A program made the position numbers and the translations under genes. From positions 1-33,357 of the forward strand of contig NZ_CAMBNZ010000023.1 of the NCBI RefSeq assembly GCF_945869175.1: 33,357 nt of DNA, read 5' to 3'. The DNA is from Limnohabitans sp. Rim8 (lineage in GTDB: Bacteria; Pseudomonadota; Gammaproteobacteria; Burkholderiales; Burkholderiaceae_C). This document shows positions 1 through 6,369 of this stretch, piece after piece. The notes under the pieces are model-generated. The model was not told the DNA's origin. It made no database searches and worked only from the letters and a program-made list of their open reading frames with translations. Numbering within the stretch: the stretch's first letter is position 1; each line of letters starts with the position of its first letter.

Positions 1-75
1 GACAACATGCAAGAGCTGGGTGAAGAGTTCGCCGAAGAACTCGATAAAGCCGAGTTCGAGATGGTGGCTTTTTAA
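1..75 (+). CDS. C-terminal end of a SiaC-like (DUF1987) protein, partial
   Basis: Only the last 24 codons are in the window, ending in TAA at 73-75. The visible tail (DNMQELGEEFAEE, then an acidic stretch ending FEMVAF) matches by eye the C-terminal pattern of DUF1987/SiaC proteins: Asp-x-Met-x-Glu-x-Gly-Glu-acidic-aromatic, then a short beta strand. In Pseudomonas aeruginosa SiaC is a small protein phosphorylated on threonine by SiaB and dephosphorylated by the PP2C phosphatase SiaA; its unphosphorylated form binds and activates the diguanylate cyclase SiaD. A cyclase and a PP2C phosphatase directly downstream make the assignment more likely. The call rests on a very short sequence, so it could be another small acidic protein. 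Confidence 0.5.
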   Translation, partial: DNMQELGEEFAEELDKAEFEMVAF

Positions 76-94
76 CTGACACTCCAGGCTTGGC

Positions 95-1135
95 GTGACC
101 GATTCTTTTTTAGGCAAAGAAAACGAGGTCTTGGTTGAAAGCGAAAAGCTTCTGGCCGATTCCCCAGAACTTGTCACGCCTGAAACTTATGCAAAGCTCA
201 CAGCCGATTACGCTCGGTTGCTGAAAAATTTCTCGCGCATCATTCGTATCAGCGACAGGAATGAGCTGCGGCTTCAGTCCGTTTCAGATGAGCTGGAGAT
301 AGAGAAGAAAAAACTTGAAGGTGTAGCGGGTCAGTTGGCCAAGTATTTACCCCGGCAAATTTACGACTCCATCTTCAAAGGCGACCAATCGATTGAGATC
401 AAAACCCAACGCAAGCTGCTCACGGTTTTTTTCTCAGACATTCAGGGTTTTACGCACATCTCATCGGTCATCCAGCCTGAGGTGCTAACTCACTACATGA
501 ATGCGTATTTCACCGAGATGTCGGATATCGCTGCCAAGCATGGTGGGACCATCGACAAGTACATCGGCGACGCCATGATGGTTTTTTTCGGTGATCCCGA
601 AAGTCGTGGCCCTCAAGAGGACGCCCTGGCCTGTGTGCGCATGGCTTACGAAATGCAAGAGCGATTGGCTGAGTTGCACATCCAGTGGCAGCGAGAAGGT
701 TTGCAACACCCCTTCATCACCCGAATAGGCATCAACACGGGCTACTGCAACGTAGGAAATTTTGGAAGCCACAGCCGCATGGCTTACACCATCTTGGGTG
801 GCGAGGTCAATTTGGCGGCTCGCATCGAGGGCAAGTGTGAGCCCGGTGGGGTTTTGATCTCTCACGAGACTTATGCACAAGTCAAAGACTTTGTGGAAGT
901 GTCCGAGCGAGATTTGTTAGAACTCAAAGGCATTGCCCTGCCCGTGAAAACCTATGCCGTCGTCAAAGTGAGCGACAGCAACCGCTCTCACACATCGGAC
1001 TTGCGCCTCGACTTAAAAGGTTTGGACAAGATGGTCATCAAACCCGGCAACTTGTCCATGCCCGACCGTTTGAGCCTCGTGGCTCGTCTTCGCGATATGG
1101 CCAACACTTTAGAAGGAATCCAGTCCCATGATTGA
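95..1135 (+). CDS. Class III adenylate/guanylate cyclase with N-terminal helical stalk
   Basis: This is a 346-residue protein from a GTG start 19 bases after the preceding gene. Residues about 35-95 are charged and helical (YARLLKNFSRIIRISDR followed by a coiled-coil-like run). The rest is a class III nucleotidyl cyclase catalytic domain (about 105-290). The two metal-binding aspartates are visible as FSDIQGFT (D115) and YIGDAMM (D159). The purine-specifying Lys is K155, the paired position is Thr232 (in ILGGEVNLAAR) rather than Asp, and the transition-state Asn and Arg are N239 and R243. Lys plus Thr is the class IIIb adenylate cyclase pattern, so ATP to cAMP is the likely reaction. No membrane segment is seen, so it should be cytosolic. 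The N-terminal helix resembles the SiaC-binding stalk of SiaD-type diguanylate cyclases; this is inference. It overlaps the next gene by 8 bases. Confidence 0.88.
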   Translation: MTDSFLGKENEVLVESEKLLADSPELVTPETYAKLTADYARLLKNFSRIIRISDRNELRLQSVSDELEIEKKKLEGVAGQLAKYLPRQIYDSIFKGDQSIEIKTQRKLLTVFFSDIQGFTHISSVIQPEVLTHYMNAYFTEMSDIAAKHGGTIDKYIGDAMMVFFGDPESRGPQEDALACVRMAYEMQERLAELHIQWQREGLQHPFITRIGINTGYCNVGNFGSHSRMAYTILGGEVNLAARIEGKCEPGGVLISHETYAQVKDFVEVSERDLLELKGIALPVKTYAVVKVSDSNRSHTSDLRLDLKGLDKMVIKPGNLSMPDRLSLVARLRDMANTLEGIQSHD

Positions 1136-2336
1136 GCAAAAAGTCCGATCCATCTTGCGCCAGCAAGAGGGCATCTTAGAAACCGAAAAATGCGGTGCCA
1201 TCATCGCCAACTTCAGAAAAAACGATGACCTTCTGGTGGTGCCGGTTTTCAATGCAGACAAGCAAGCCATTGGCCTGATTGACCGGCAAGCCGCTTTGTC
1301 CACAGCCTCCAACCCCCTGCACTTTTCGGTCTATCAAAACCGAAGCGCCAAAATGCTGGTGCAAGAAGTCTTTCCTATCTTTGACATCGAAACCAGCATC
1401 GACGAGGTTTCGCAAAAAATGATGGAATTGGGCCTGTCACTGAGTACCGGTGGTTTTCTCATCACCGAAAGCGGGACGTATGCCGGCATCGGCATCAACA
1501 CCGACATGCTCAACTACCTGGTCGAAGCCAACCACGCGAGGGCCGAAGCCCTGGCTGAATTGCACACCGAGATGATGGACAGCGTGAACTACGCCGGCCG
1601 CATCCAGTCCAGCTTGCTGCCCAACCGTGTTGCGCTGCAAGAAGGTTTGCGCTCTGTGGGTGTTTTGTGGGAGCCTCGCGACGTGGTCGGCGGTGACGTT
1701 TATTGGCGCACAGAAGAAGACTTTGAGGGTTCATTCACCTTGGCGCTGATCGATTGCACTGGCCATGGTGTGCCAGGATCGCTCATGTCCATGCTGGTCG
1801 TCAGCGTGCTCAACCGAATCTACTCCGAAAAGCCCGACATCGGACCGGGCGAAGCATTGGCCAAATTGGGCAACTTGGTTCGCACGGCGCTGAACCAAGA
1901 CCGCGAAGACTGCCAGTCCAATGACGGTTTTGACGCCGGCTTGTGCAAAATCAACACCCAAAAGAAAACGGTTTCTTTCTCAGGGGCGCGCACCAACTGC
2001 TTCATCGTCCCCAAAGAAAACACCCCCATTGTCCGTTTGTTGGGTGAAAAACAAGCCTTGGGCTACCCCGGTCAAGTGCCTTACACGGCGTTGGAAGAAT
2101 ACGAGTTGCCTTTGGACAACTGCCAAACATTCTTCATGGCTTCCGATGGTGTGCTCGACCAACCCGGTGGTGACAACAGCCGCGCTTTCGGTCCTCGCCG
2201 CCTGTTGCAGCATTTGGAGTCACAACGCCATTTGGGTGCTGAGGCTTTGATGATGCAAACCAAAACAGTGGTGGACCAGTGGCGTGGTCTGGAAACCAGG
2301 CGCGATGACGTTTCAGCGTTGGCCTTTTCGGTTTAA
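1128..2336 (+). CDS. PP2C-type (SpoIIE/RsbU) serine/threonine phosphatase with N-terminal CBS-like region
   Basis: The 402-residue product starts at an ATG preceded by AGAAGGAA (1111-1118), a good ribosome site, and overlaps the cyclase gene by 8 bases, which suggests translational coupling. Residues about 35-130 look like a CBS-type ligand-binding module (VPVFNADKQAIGLIDR and VFPIFDIETSIDEV). Residues about 150-402 are a PP2C_SIG phosphatase: the metal Asp in DVVGGDVY (D190), DCTGHGVPGS (209-218), ASDGVLDQ (338-345) and the terminal RRDDVSALAFS (D393/D394). The family dephosphorylates Ser/Thr on partner-switch proteins. With a SiaC-like protein upstream, the simplest partner is that protein, making this a SiaA equivalent. 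SiaA of Pseudomonas is membrane-bound, whereas no membrane segment is evident here. Confidence 0.85.
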   Translation: MIEQKVRSILRQQEGILETEKCGAIIANFRKNDDLLVVPVFNADKQAIGLIDRQAALSTASNPLHFSVYQNRSAKMLVQEVFPIFDIETSIDEVSQKMMELGLSLSTGGFLITESGTYAGIGINTDMLNYLVEANHARAEALAELHTEMMDSVNYAGRIQSSLLPNRVALQEGLRSVGVLWEPRDVVGGDVYWRTEEDFEGSFTLALIDCTGHGVPGSLMSMLVVSVLNRIYSEKPDIGPGEALAKLGNLVRTALNQDREDCQSNDGFDAGLCKINTQKKTVSFSGARTNCFIVPKENTPIVRLLGEKQALGYPGQVPYTALEEYELPLDNCQTFFMASDGVLDQPGGDNSRAFGPRRLLQHLESQRHLGAEALMMQTKTVVDQWRGLETRRDDVSALAFSV

Positions 2337-2353
2337 GGCATTGGTCAGAAAGG

Positions 2354-2387
2354 GGTGACGGTCAAAGCGCTGCCTTTGACCTTCACC
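2354..2387. terminator. Hairpin between convergent genes, possible bidirectional terminator
   Basis: An inverted repeat pairs GGTGA (2354-2358) with TCACC (2383-2387) and GGTCAAAG (2360-2367) with CTTTGACC (2374-2381). There is one mismatch between the two stems and a six-base loop. It lies between the converging phosphatase and ParA-like genes. There is no clear run of T on either side, so intrinsic termination is plausible but not proven. Confidence 0.45.
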
Positions 2388-2418
2388 GGCGTCTTCAACC
2401 GCCGTCCACATCTTTCGT

Positions 2419-3051
2419 TTACCGGCCCAGCGCCAAGGTCATCATGGCCAACTCGACCTCTTTGGCGGCCTGTTTCAGGTGAGGGTTGCTGGACTCGCTG
2501 CCGGCGCGACCCACATCGAGATCGGCCTGAAAACCATCACGTTCTGGCCAGACGGCATTGAGCATGTCGAAGCCCGCCTCGGAAATGGTGGCTTCTGCCT
2601 CTTCCAGCAGCCGTTCAGACCGTCCTGTTTTGGACAAAACGAGCACGATTTTGTTGCTCACCGATCGCGTTTTGGCCAGTCTGCGGGCCAAAGCCAAGGT
2701 GGGGCGCAGATCGTCCATGGACGTGCCGGTGGGCAAAAAAACCACGTCACTTTCTTTGCTGACATCCTCGGTCAGTTCATCGGCCAGGCCTCGGGTATCC
2801 ACCACCACAAGGTCGTAGTCTGTCACCGTCTTGCGCAATTTCTTCAAGCTTTTGAAAGCCCGCGCATCGATGTCGGGCTCGATCCCGTGGCGCAAGCGCA
2901 TGGCGCTCCATTCCACACAGGTCAATTGCTCCAGATCAAAGTCACCGATCAACACCTTGTGCTGCTCGCGCGCAGCCGCCACAGCCAAGACACGGGCCAG
3001 GGTACTTTTCCCCACACCCCCCTTTTGCCCTACAAATGACGCAATCCGCAT
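2419..3051 (-). CDS. Orphan ParA/MinD-family ATPase
   Basis: The product is 210 residues from the ATG at 3051, chosen over a TTG two codons upstream because GGAGGA lies eight bases before the ATG. It has the deviant Walker A motif KGGVGKST (residues 10-17) with the signature lysine K10, a switch region (GDFDLEQLTCVEW), and the Walker B strand DLVVVDTRG. This is the ParA/Soj/VirC1 fold, an ATP-dependent dimerising ATPase used to segregate or position DNA, plasmids or protein complexes. No ParB, parS-like site or replication gene is near, so it is a chromosomal orphan type whose cargo cannot be told from sequence. It lies 27 bases downstream of a small gene that is probably co-transcribed. Confidence 0.85.
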   Translation of the reverse strand: MRIASFVGQKGGVGKSTLARVLAVAAAREQHKVLIGDFDLEQLTCVEWSAMRLRHGIEPDIDARAFKSLKKLRKTVTDYDLVVVDTRGLADELTEDVSKESDVVFLPTGTSMDDLRPTLALARRLAKTRSVSNKIVLVLSKTGRSERLLEEAEATISEAGFDMLNAVWPERDGFQADLDVGRAGSESSNPHLKQAAKEVELAMMTLALGR

Positions 3052-3078
3052 GGCCAAAATCCTCCATATAGTCCAGCT

Positions 3079-3345
3079 TCATTTCTTGTTTTTGGGTTTA
3101 ACCAAGGACAGGGCTTGCTGTGCGGTGTCGAAGGTTTTGGCTTTCCCCATGTAGTAACGGTCAAGACGCCATTCTTGCAGGATGTCCATGGCCAACTGGA
3201 AATCGGACGAGTCCAACAGATAAAGGTCTTTGACCGCAAAGTCTACTTCTTCCACCAAAGACAAAATCAAGCGTGAAAAAATTTGAGCGGTTTGCTCTTG
3301 TGGATTTTGCTCAATGACCTGTCGAACTTTTTTGATGGCGCGCAT
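3079..3345 (-). CDS. Small hypothetical protein upstream of the ParA-like gene
   Basis: An 88-residue, predominantly helical and charged protein (starts MRAIKKVRQVIEQNPQEQ, ends VKPKNKK). I do not recognise a family. It is not a shadow of another gene: the opposite strand carries no credible product, and the spacing to the ParA-like gene (27 bases, same strand) fits an operon. It may be a partner or adaptor of the ATPase, by position only. Its upstream region holds the repeat cluster at 3381-3427. Confidence 0.6.
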   Translation of the reverse strand: MRAIKKVRQVIEQNPQEQTAQIFSRLILSLVEEVDFAVKDLYLLDSSDFQLAMDILQEWRLDRYYMGKAKTFDTAQQALSLVKPKNKK

Positions 3346-3380
3346 GGACTGCTCTTTTTGATAAAAAAACCATTTTCAGG

Positions 3381-3396
3381 GTGACTGACCGGTCAC
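3381..3396. repeat. Inverted repeat GTGAC-N6-GTCAC with a perfect 10-bp palindromic core
   Basis: The sequence GTGACTGACCGGTCAC contains arms GTGAC and GTCAC and the self-complementary core TGACCGGTCA (3386-3395). It lies in the divergent intergenic region, 36 bases upstream of the small minus-strand gene, so it may be an operator for that gene or for the + strand gene at 3557. The regulator is unknown. Confidence 0.4.
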
Positions 3397-3398
3397 AT

Positions 3399-3427
3399 GT
3401 GAAAATTTTGTGAAAAATATGTGACCA
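3399..3427. promoter_or_regulatory. Three GTGA-type repeats at exact 11-base spacing (possible response-regulator site)
   Basis: GTGAAAA occurs at 3399 and 3410, and GTGACCA at 3421. AT-only four-base spacers (TTTT, ATAT) separate them, so units begin every 11 bases. Tandem 7-base half-sites with 4-base AT spacers are the layout used by PhoB/OmpR-family regulators, and read on the minus strand the halves (TTTTCAC, TTTTCAC, TGGTCAC) partly resemble the PHO half-site CTGTCAC. The cluster lies 54-82 bases before the minus-strand start at 3345. Confidence 0.35.
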
Positions 3428-3556
3428 ACCCCACTGTGAACATCGCGACAATGCGTGATGAGCCCAGCGTTTCAACGTTTATCTACATCCTCCGACATTC
3501 ATCACCGTGTCATCTCCAAAATAGACCATCTAAAGATGTCTACAGCCTGAGCACCC

Positions 3557-4303
3557 ATGAAAACTGCGTTGAAAAAAGTCTTGATCGTCGGCAGCGCACC
3601 GGATGCCATCAGGGCTGCGGACTGGGACACCTCTTGTTTGAGTCACACGGTTGTGATCAACAACGCATGGATGGCCTGCCCTTCTTGGAATTGCTGGATC
3701 TACCCGGAAGACTTTCCAACGGACAGACACCCAGGGGTCGACGCGCTGCACGGTAAAAGCGTCGTCACAGCCCAAGAATTTGTACCGGTTCAAAACGCAT
3801 TGGGTGGTTTTGTCTATGCAGGGGGCACCATGTCGTTCACTGCGGGCTATTGGGCACTTGGCGCGCTGAAACCCGATGTCATTGCCTACATCGGCTGCGA
3901 CATGGTGTACGACAAACCTGGCGGTCAATCCACCCATTTTTACGGCACGGGCACAGCCGACCCTTTGCGTGCGGATGTCACCCTCCAAAGCCTTGAAGCC
4001 AAATCTTTGCGTTTTCAGGCAATGGCCCATCTGCAAGGCTGTTCGGTGCTCAATTTGTCAAGGCAACCGCGCTCAAGGCTTTTGGTTCCGCGTGTCGAAT
4101 GGCAGGTGTTCGAAAGCATGACCCAAGCGCCCCGCCCACCATTGCTGAACGCACAGGCCGTTCAAAACGCACTGCAAGCCGAGTCTGCGCTGGGATACTG
4201 GGTCGAATCCGGCCGATATTGGGAAGAGACCGAGAAATTTGACAGCGCGAAACTGCGTGCCATCGATGAGCTTTGGCTGGCCACAGCTTGTGAAGTGGCT
4301 TGA
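3557..4303 (+). CDS. Hypothetical protein, Rossmann-like (MptE/DUF115-like) appearance
   Basis: A 248-residue protein with an N-terminal strand-turn motif KVLIVGSAPD (7-16), a following strand ending INNAW (34-38), a central AYIGCDMVYD (110-119) and a conserved-looking THFYGTGTADPLR (126-138). The pattern of VGSxPD then INNAW recalls proteins of the DUF115/MptE and sialyltransferase-like superfamily, where the first loop binds a nucleotide or nucleotide sugar, but the resemblance is weak. No signal peptide or membrane helix is seen. It is followed 31 bases later by a small zinc-ribbon gene. I do not assign a function. The ATG was chosen because it is the first Met before the beta strand; only a weak ribosome site precedes it. 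Confidence 0.65.
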   Translation: MKTALKKVLIVGSAPDAIRAADWDTSCLSHTVVINNAWMACPSWNCWIYPEDFPTDRHPGVDALHGKSVVTAQEFVPVQNALGGFVYAGGTMSFTAGYWALGALKPDVIAYIGCDMVYDKPGGQSTHFYGTGTADPLRADVTLQSLEAKSLRFQAMAHLQGCSVLNLSRQPRSRLLVPRVEWQVFESMTQAPRPPLLNAQAVQNALQAESALGYWVESGRYWEETEKFDSAKLRAIDELWLATACEVA

Positions 4304-4334
4304 CTTCATTCACACCCATTGAACGAGCGGCCCC

Positions 4335-4580
4335 ATGTCAGCACCCACCAAACCCCTTGTTCACCTCCAACCCGATTCCATTTTGGCGTCCGACGGGCTG
4401 CGCTACAAATTCAAAGGGGGAGGCTCCCCCTTTCAAGATTCTGCGAACATGTCGACGATGAGTTGCTTTCGCTGCGGACTTCACAAAGCACGGTCGCTGG
4501 GCACGTTCACGCGCTTGCTGAACCAACGCATGTTTTTGTGCCGGGACTGCACGCCCAAAGTCATCAAATCAACTCCTTGA
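4335..4580 (+). CDS. Small zinc-ribbon-like protein
   Basis: An 81-residue protein with two CxxC pairs, C44-F-R-C47 and C69-R-D-C72, separated by 21 residues, as expected of a single zinc ribbon. The N-terminal 35 residues are low in pattern apart from DGLRYKFKGGGSPF. Zinc ribbons of this size usually act in nucleic-acid or protein binding; nothing here says which. It lies directly downstream of the unknown gene ending at 4303 and faces the minus-strand phn operon. Confidence 0.6.
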   Translation: MSAPTKPLVHLQPDSILASDGLRYKFKGGGSPFQDSANMSTMSCFRCGLHKARSLGTFTRLLNQRMFLCRDCTPKVIKSTP

Positions 4581-4630
4581 TTTTCGGCGCTGGATTCAGG
4601 TTGCGCCACCACTGTGGCCAAGGCAGCTGC

Positions 4631-5191
4631 TCAAGCCGCCGTCAAAGCCACTTGTTGCAAGTGGGCGTTGTAGTGGGCCAGATCGGGCACCACTTTGGCG
4701 GGCACTTTGGCCAGGTCGTCGTAACGGCGCAAGCGCACGGCTTCTGCGGCAAACGGCTGCATCATGAAGGCTTGGCCCTCGGCTTCGGTGAAAACACCGC
4801 CTTGCTGCTCGAGGCTGTGTTTTGATGCCGGGGACAAAGTCGCCCAATAGCAGGGCTCGATCAAGCACAGGTAGCGTTTGGCATCCACATGCAGTCGAAT
4901 GGGCTCGAGCACAGCATCGGTGAACAGGCCACGCAAAAAGGGCAGCGCCATGAACTGGTGCAGATCATCCTGTTCGGTGTTGTGCTCTTTCGCCCCTTCT
5001 CGTTCAGCGGCCAACAGATGCCCCAAGTCGTGCAACAAAGAGGCCACCACGGTCTGTGGTGTTTCACCCGCTTTTTCGGCCAAATCCGCACACTGCAGTG
5101 CGTGCTCTAACTGGTTGATGGCTTCCATGCCGTATTGATTTTGGCCACGGCGCTCGAGCAGGGAAACCACTTCAGACAGGGTCAAGGACAT
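4631..5191 (-). CDS. phnZ: PhnZ-like HD-domain oxygenase (phosphonate-operon HDIG protein)
   Basis: The product is 186 residues from the ATG at 5191, preceded by GAGG six bases upstream; an upstream TTG is rejected. It matches the HD-domain family found in phosphonate operons. PhnZ is a mixed-valent di-iron oxygenase that cleaves (1-hydroxy-2-aminoethyl)phosphonate to glycine and phosphate after PhnY hydroxylates 2-aminoethylphosphonate. Residues Y20, E23, H30, H54, D55 and H58 have the same spacing as Y24, E27, H34, H58, D59 and H62 as I remember them in PhnZ, including the Tyr/Glu pair that contacts the substrate amine. Later His residues (H78, H101 in LHVDAKRYL) and YDD near the C-terminus complete the site. 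No phnY is in the window. It starts 8 bases after the phnE remnant. Confidence 0.75.
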   Translation of the reverse strand: MSLTLSEVVSLLERRGQNQYGMEAINQLEHALQCADLAEKAGETPQTVVASLLHDLGHLLAAEREGAKEHNTEQDDLHQFMALPFLRGLFTDAVLEPIRLHVDAKRYLCLIEPCYWATLSPASKHSLEQQGGVFTEAEGQAFMMQPFAAEAVRLRRYDDLAKVPAKVVPDLAHYNAHLQQVALTAA

Positions 5192-5199
5192 GGTGCACC

Positions 5200-5877
5200 T
5201 CAAACAAAGAATTGACGAATCCGTGCAGACACCAAATCAATGACGCTCACAGTCACGATGATGATGAGCATCACAGCGCAGGTTTCGGCGTACTGGAAAC
5301 CGCGAATGATTTCCCACAGCACCACACCAATGCCGCCTGCACCCACCATACCCACCACGGACGCAGAGCGCACATTGGACTCAAAACGGTACAGCGTGAA
5401 AGAAATCCAAAGTGGCATGACTTGCGGGATCACGCCGTACACAATTTCATGCATGGCCGATGCCCCGGTGGAGCGAATGCCTTCCACCGGTTGCGGGTCA
5501 ATCGCCTCCACCGCTTCGGAAAACAACTTGGCCAAAATGCCCGCCGTGTGAATCCACAAGGCCAGCACCCCGGCAAACGGACCCAAGCCCACGGCCACCA
5601 CAAACAACATGGCAAAGACCATCTCGTTGATGGCACGAAACGAATCCATCAAGCGGCGCACAGGTTGGTACACCCACCAAGGCACGATGTTCGAGGACGC
5701 CAACAGCGCCAAAGGCACCGCAGTCACCACGGCCAAGGCGGTGCCCCACAGTGCAATTTGCAAAGTGATGACCATCTCGTCCACATACATGCGCCACTGC
5801 CGGAAATTGGGCGGGAAAAACTCGGCCGCGTATTGGCTCATGTTGCCCGAATCACGGAACAACTCGGCCGGGCGCAT
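5200..5877 (-). pseudogene. phnE: 5'-truncated phnE, phosphonate ABC transporter permease
   Basis: The 225-residue reading frame matches PhnE from its internal [16 protein letters not shown] region to the C-terminus. It contains the permease coupling region (IRSTGAS) and the conserved [20 protein letters not shown]. Full-length PhnE has about 35 more N-terminal residues carrying the first membrane helix; these are missing. The sequence upstream of ATG 5877 is phnC, in another frame. AAGG lies seven bases before that ATG, so the fragment might still be translated as a permease lacking helix 1. In an intact phnCDE operon PhnE would work with ATPase PhnC and binding protein PhnD. PhnD is absent and PhnC is truncated, so this transporter is almost certainly inactive unless the junction is an assembly error. 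Confidence 0.8.
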
Positions 5878-6287
5878 GTCAGCACCTTGCGTGCGGCAGA
5901 ACGCTCTTGTGCATTGAACCAGCCCATCACACCGCGCAGCCAGGGCATGGCGTGCAAGCGCCCTACCAGCACGTTGGTCAACACGGGCAAACGGTCCACC
6001 AAGTTGAACTGCTGGAACACAAATCCCACTTGCGAGCGAATGCTGCGGATGTCGCTGACGATGCGGCCTTCACGTTGGACGCACTGGCCATTGACTTCAA
6101 TCACCGAGCCGGGCCCGGCATCGGCCACCAACAACCCGGCCACCATGCGCAGCAAGGTGGATTTGCCCGAACCGGATGCACCAATCAGTGCGACCATTTC
6201 GCCGTCGGCAATGTTCAGCTCAATGTCGCGCAACGCATGTTTGCCATTGGCAAAATGTTTGTTGAGGTTTTGAATGCGCAAAGCCAT
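5838..6287 (-). pseudogene. phnC: 3'-truncated phnC, phosphonate ABC transporter ATPase, joined to phnE
   Basis: The frame encodes 149 residues. Residues 1-136 are a clear PhnC ATPase start: Walker A GASGSGKST (36-44), QREGR (71-75) and the Q-loop region [19 protein letters not shown]. Normal PhnC is about 260-270 residues. Here the LSGGQ signature, Walker B and H-loop are all missing. After RKVLT the frame runs into phnE sequence out of frame and stops 12 residues later. The junction lies near 5877-5881 (GTGCTGACATGCGCC on the minus strand). A single deletion removing the end of phnC, all of phnD and the start of phnE, roughly 1.3-1.4 kb by family lengths, explains it. The gene keeps its own promoter region with PHO box and PhnF-type operator. 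Confidence 0.82.
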
Positions 6288-6301
6288 GTTGAATTCGAAA
6301 G

Positions 6302-6313
6302 ATGTCTATACAA
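6302..6313. promoter_or_regulatory. PhnF-type operator upstream of phnC
   Basis: On the minus strand this reads TTGTATAGACAT, containing GTATAGAC, which fits the HutC-subfamily GntR operator core GTNTANAC. It closely resembles the published PhnF site of Mycobacterium smegmatis as I remember it (TGGTATAGACCA). It overlaps the proposed -10 element, consistent with repression. The divergent phnG/phnF region carries the related TTGTCTAGACAA. Confidence 0.65.
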
Positions 6314-6332
6314 GCCGAGTCTGAGCATTCAA
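6305..6332 (-). promoter_or_regulatory. Proposed sigma70 promoter of phnC
   Basis: On the minus strand TTGAAT (6332-6327) and TATAGA (6310-6305) are separated by 16 bases; each matches four of six consensus positions. The -10 lies inside the PhnF-type operator and the PHO box ends just upstream of the -35. The leader to the phnC ATG would be only about 10 bases. Confidence 0.4.
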
Positions 6333-6333
6333 T

Positions 6334-6351
6334 GTGACAGGCTTTTGACAG
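6334..6351 (-). promoter_or_regulatory. PHO box upstream of phnC
   Basis: The minus strand reads CTGTCAAAAGCCTGTCAC. It matches the E. coli PHO box (CTGTCAT, four AT-rich bases, CTGTCAC) at 15 of 18 positions, with both half-sites and the 11-base period intact. It indicates activation by PhoB during phosphate starvation. Confidence 0.65.
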
Positions 6352-6369
6352 TCTCGGAAAGCTTGTGTG

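Noticed and set aside
4586..4618. Terminator between the zinc-ribbon gene and phnZ
   Set aside because: Only short stems are found (GGCGC/GCGCC and GCCAC/GTGGC) with no T-run; the evidence is too weak for a feature.
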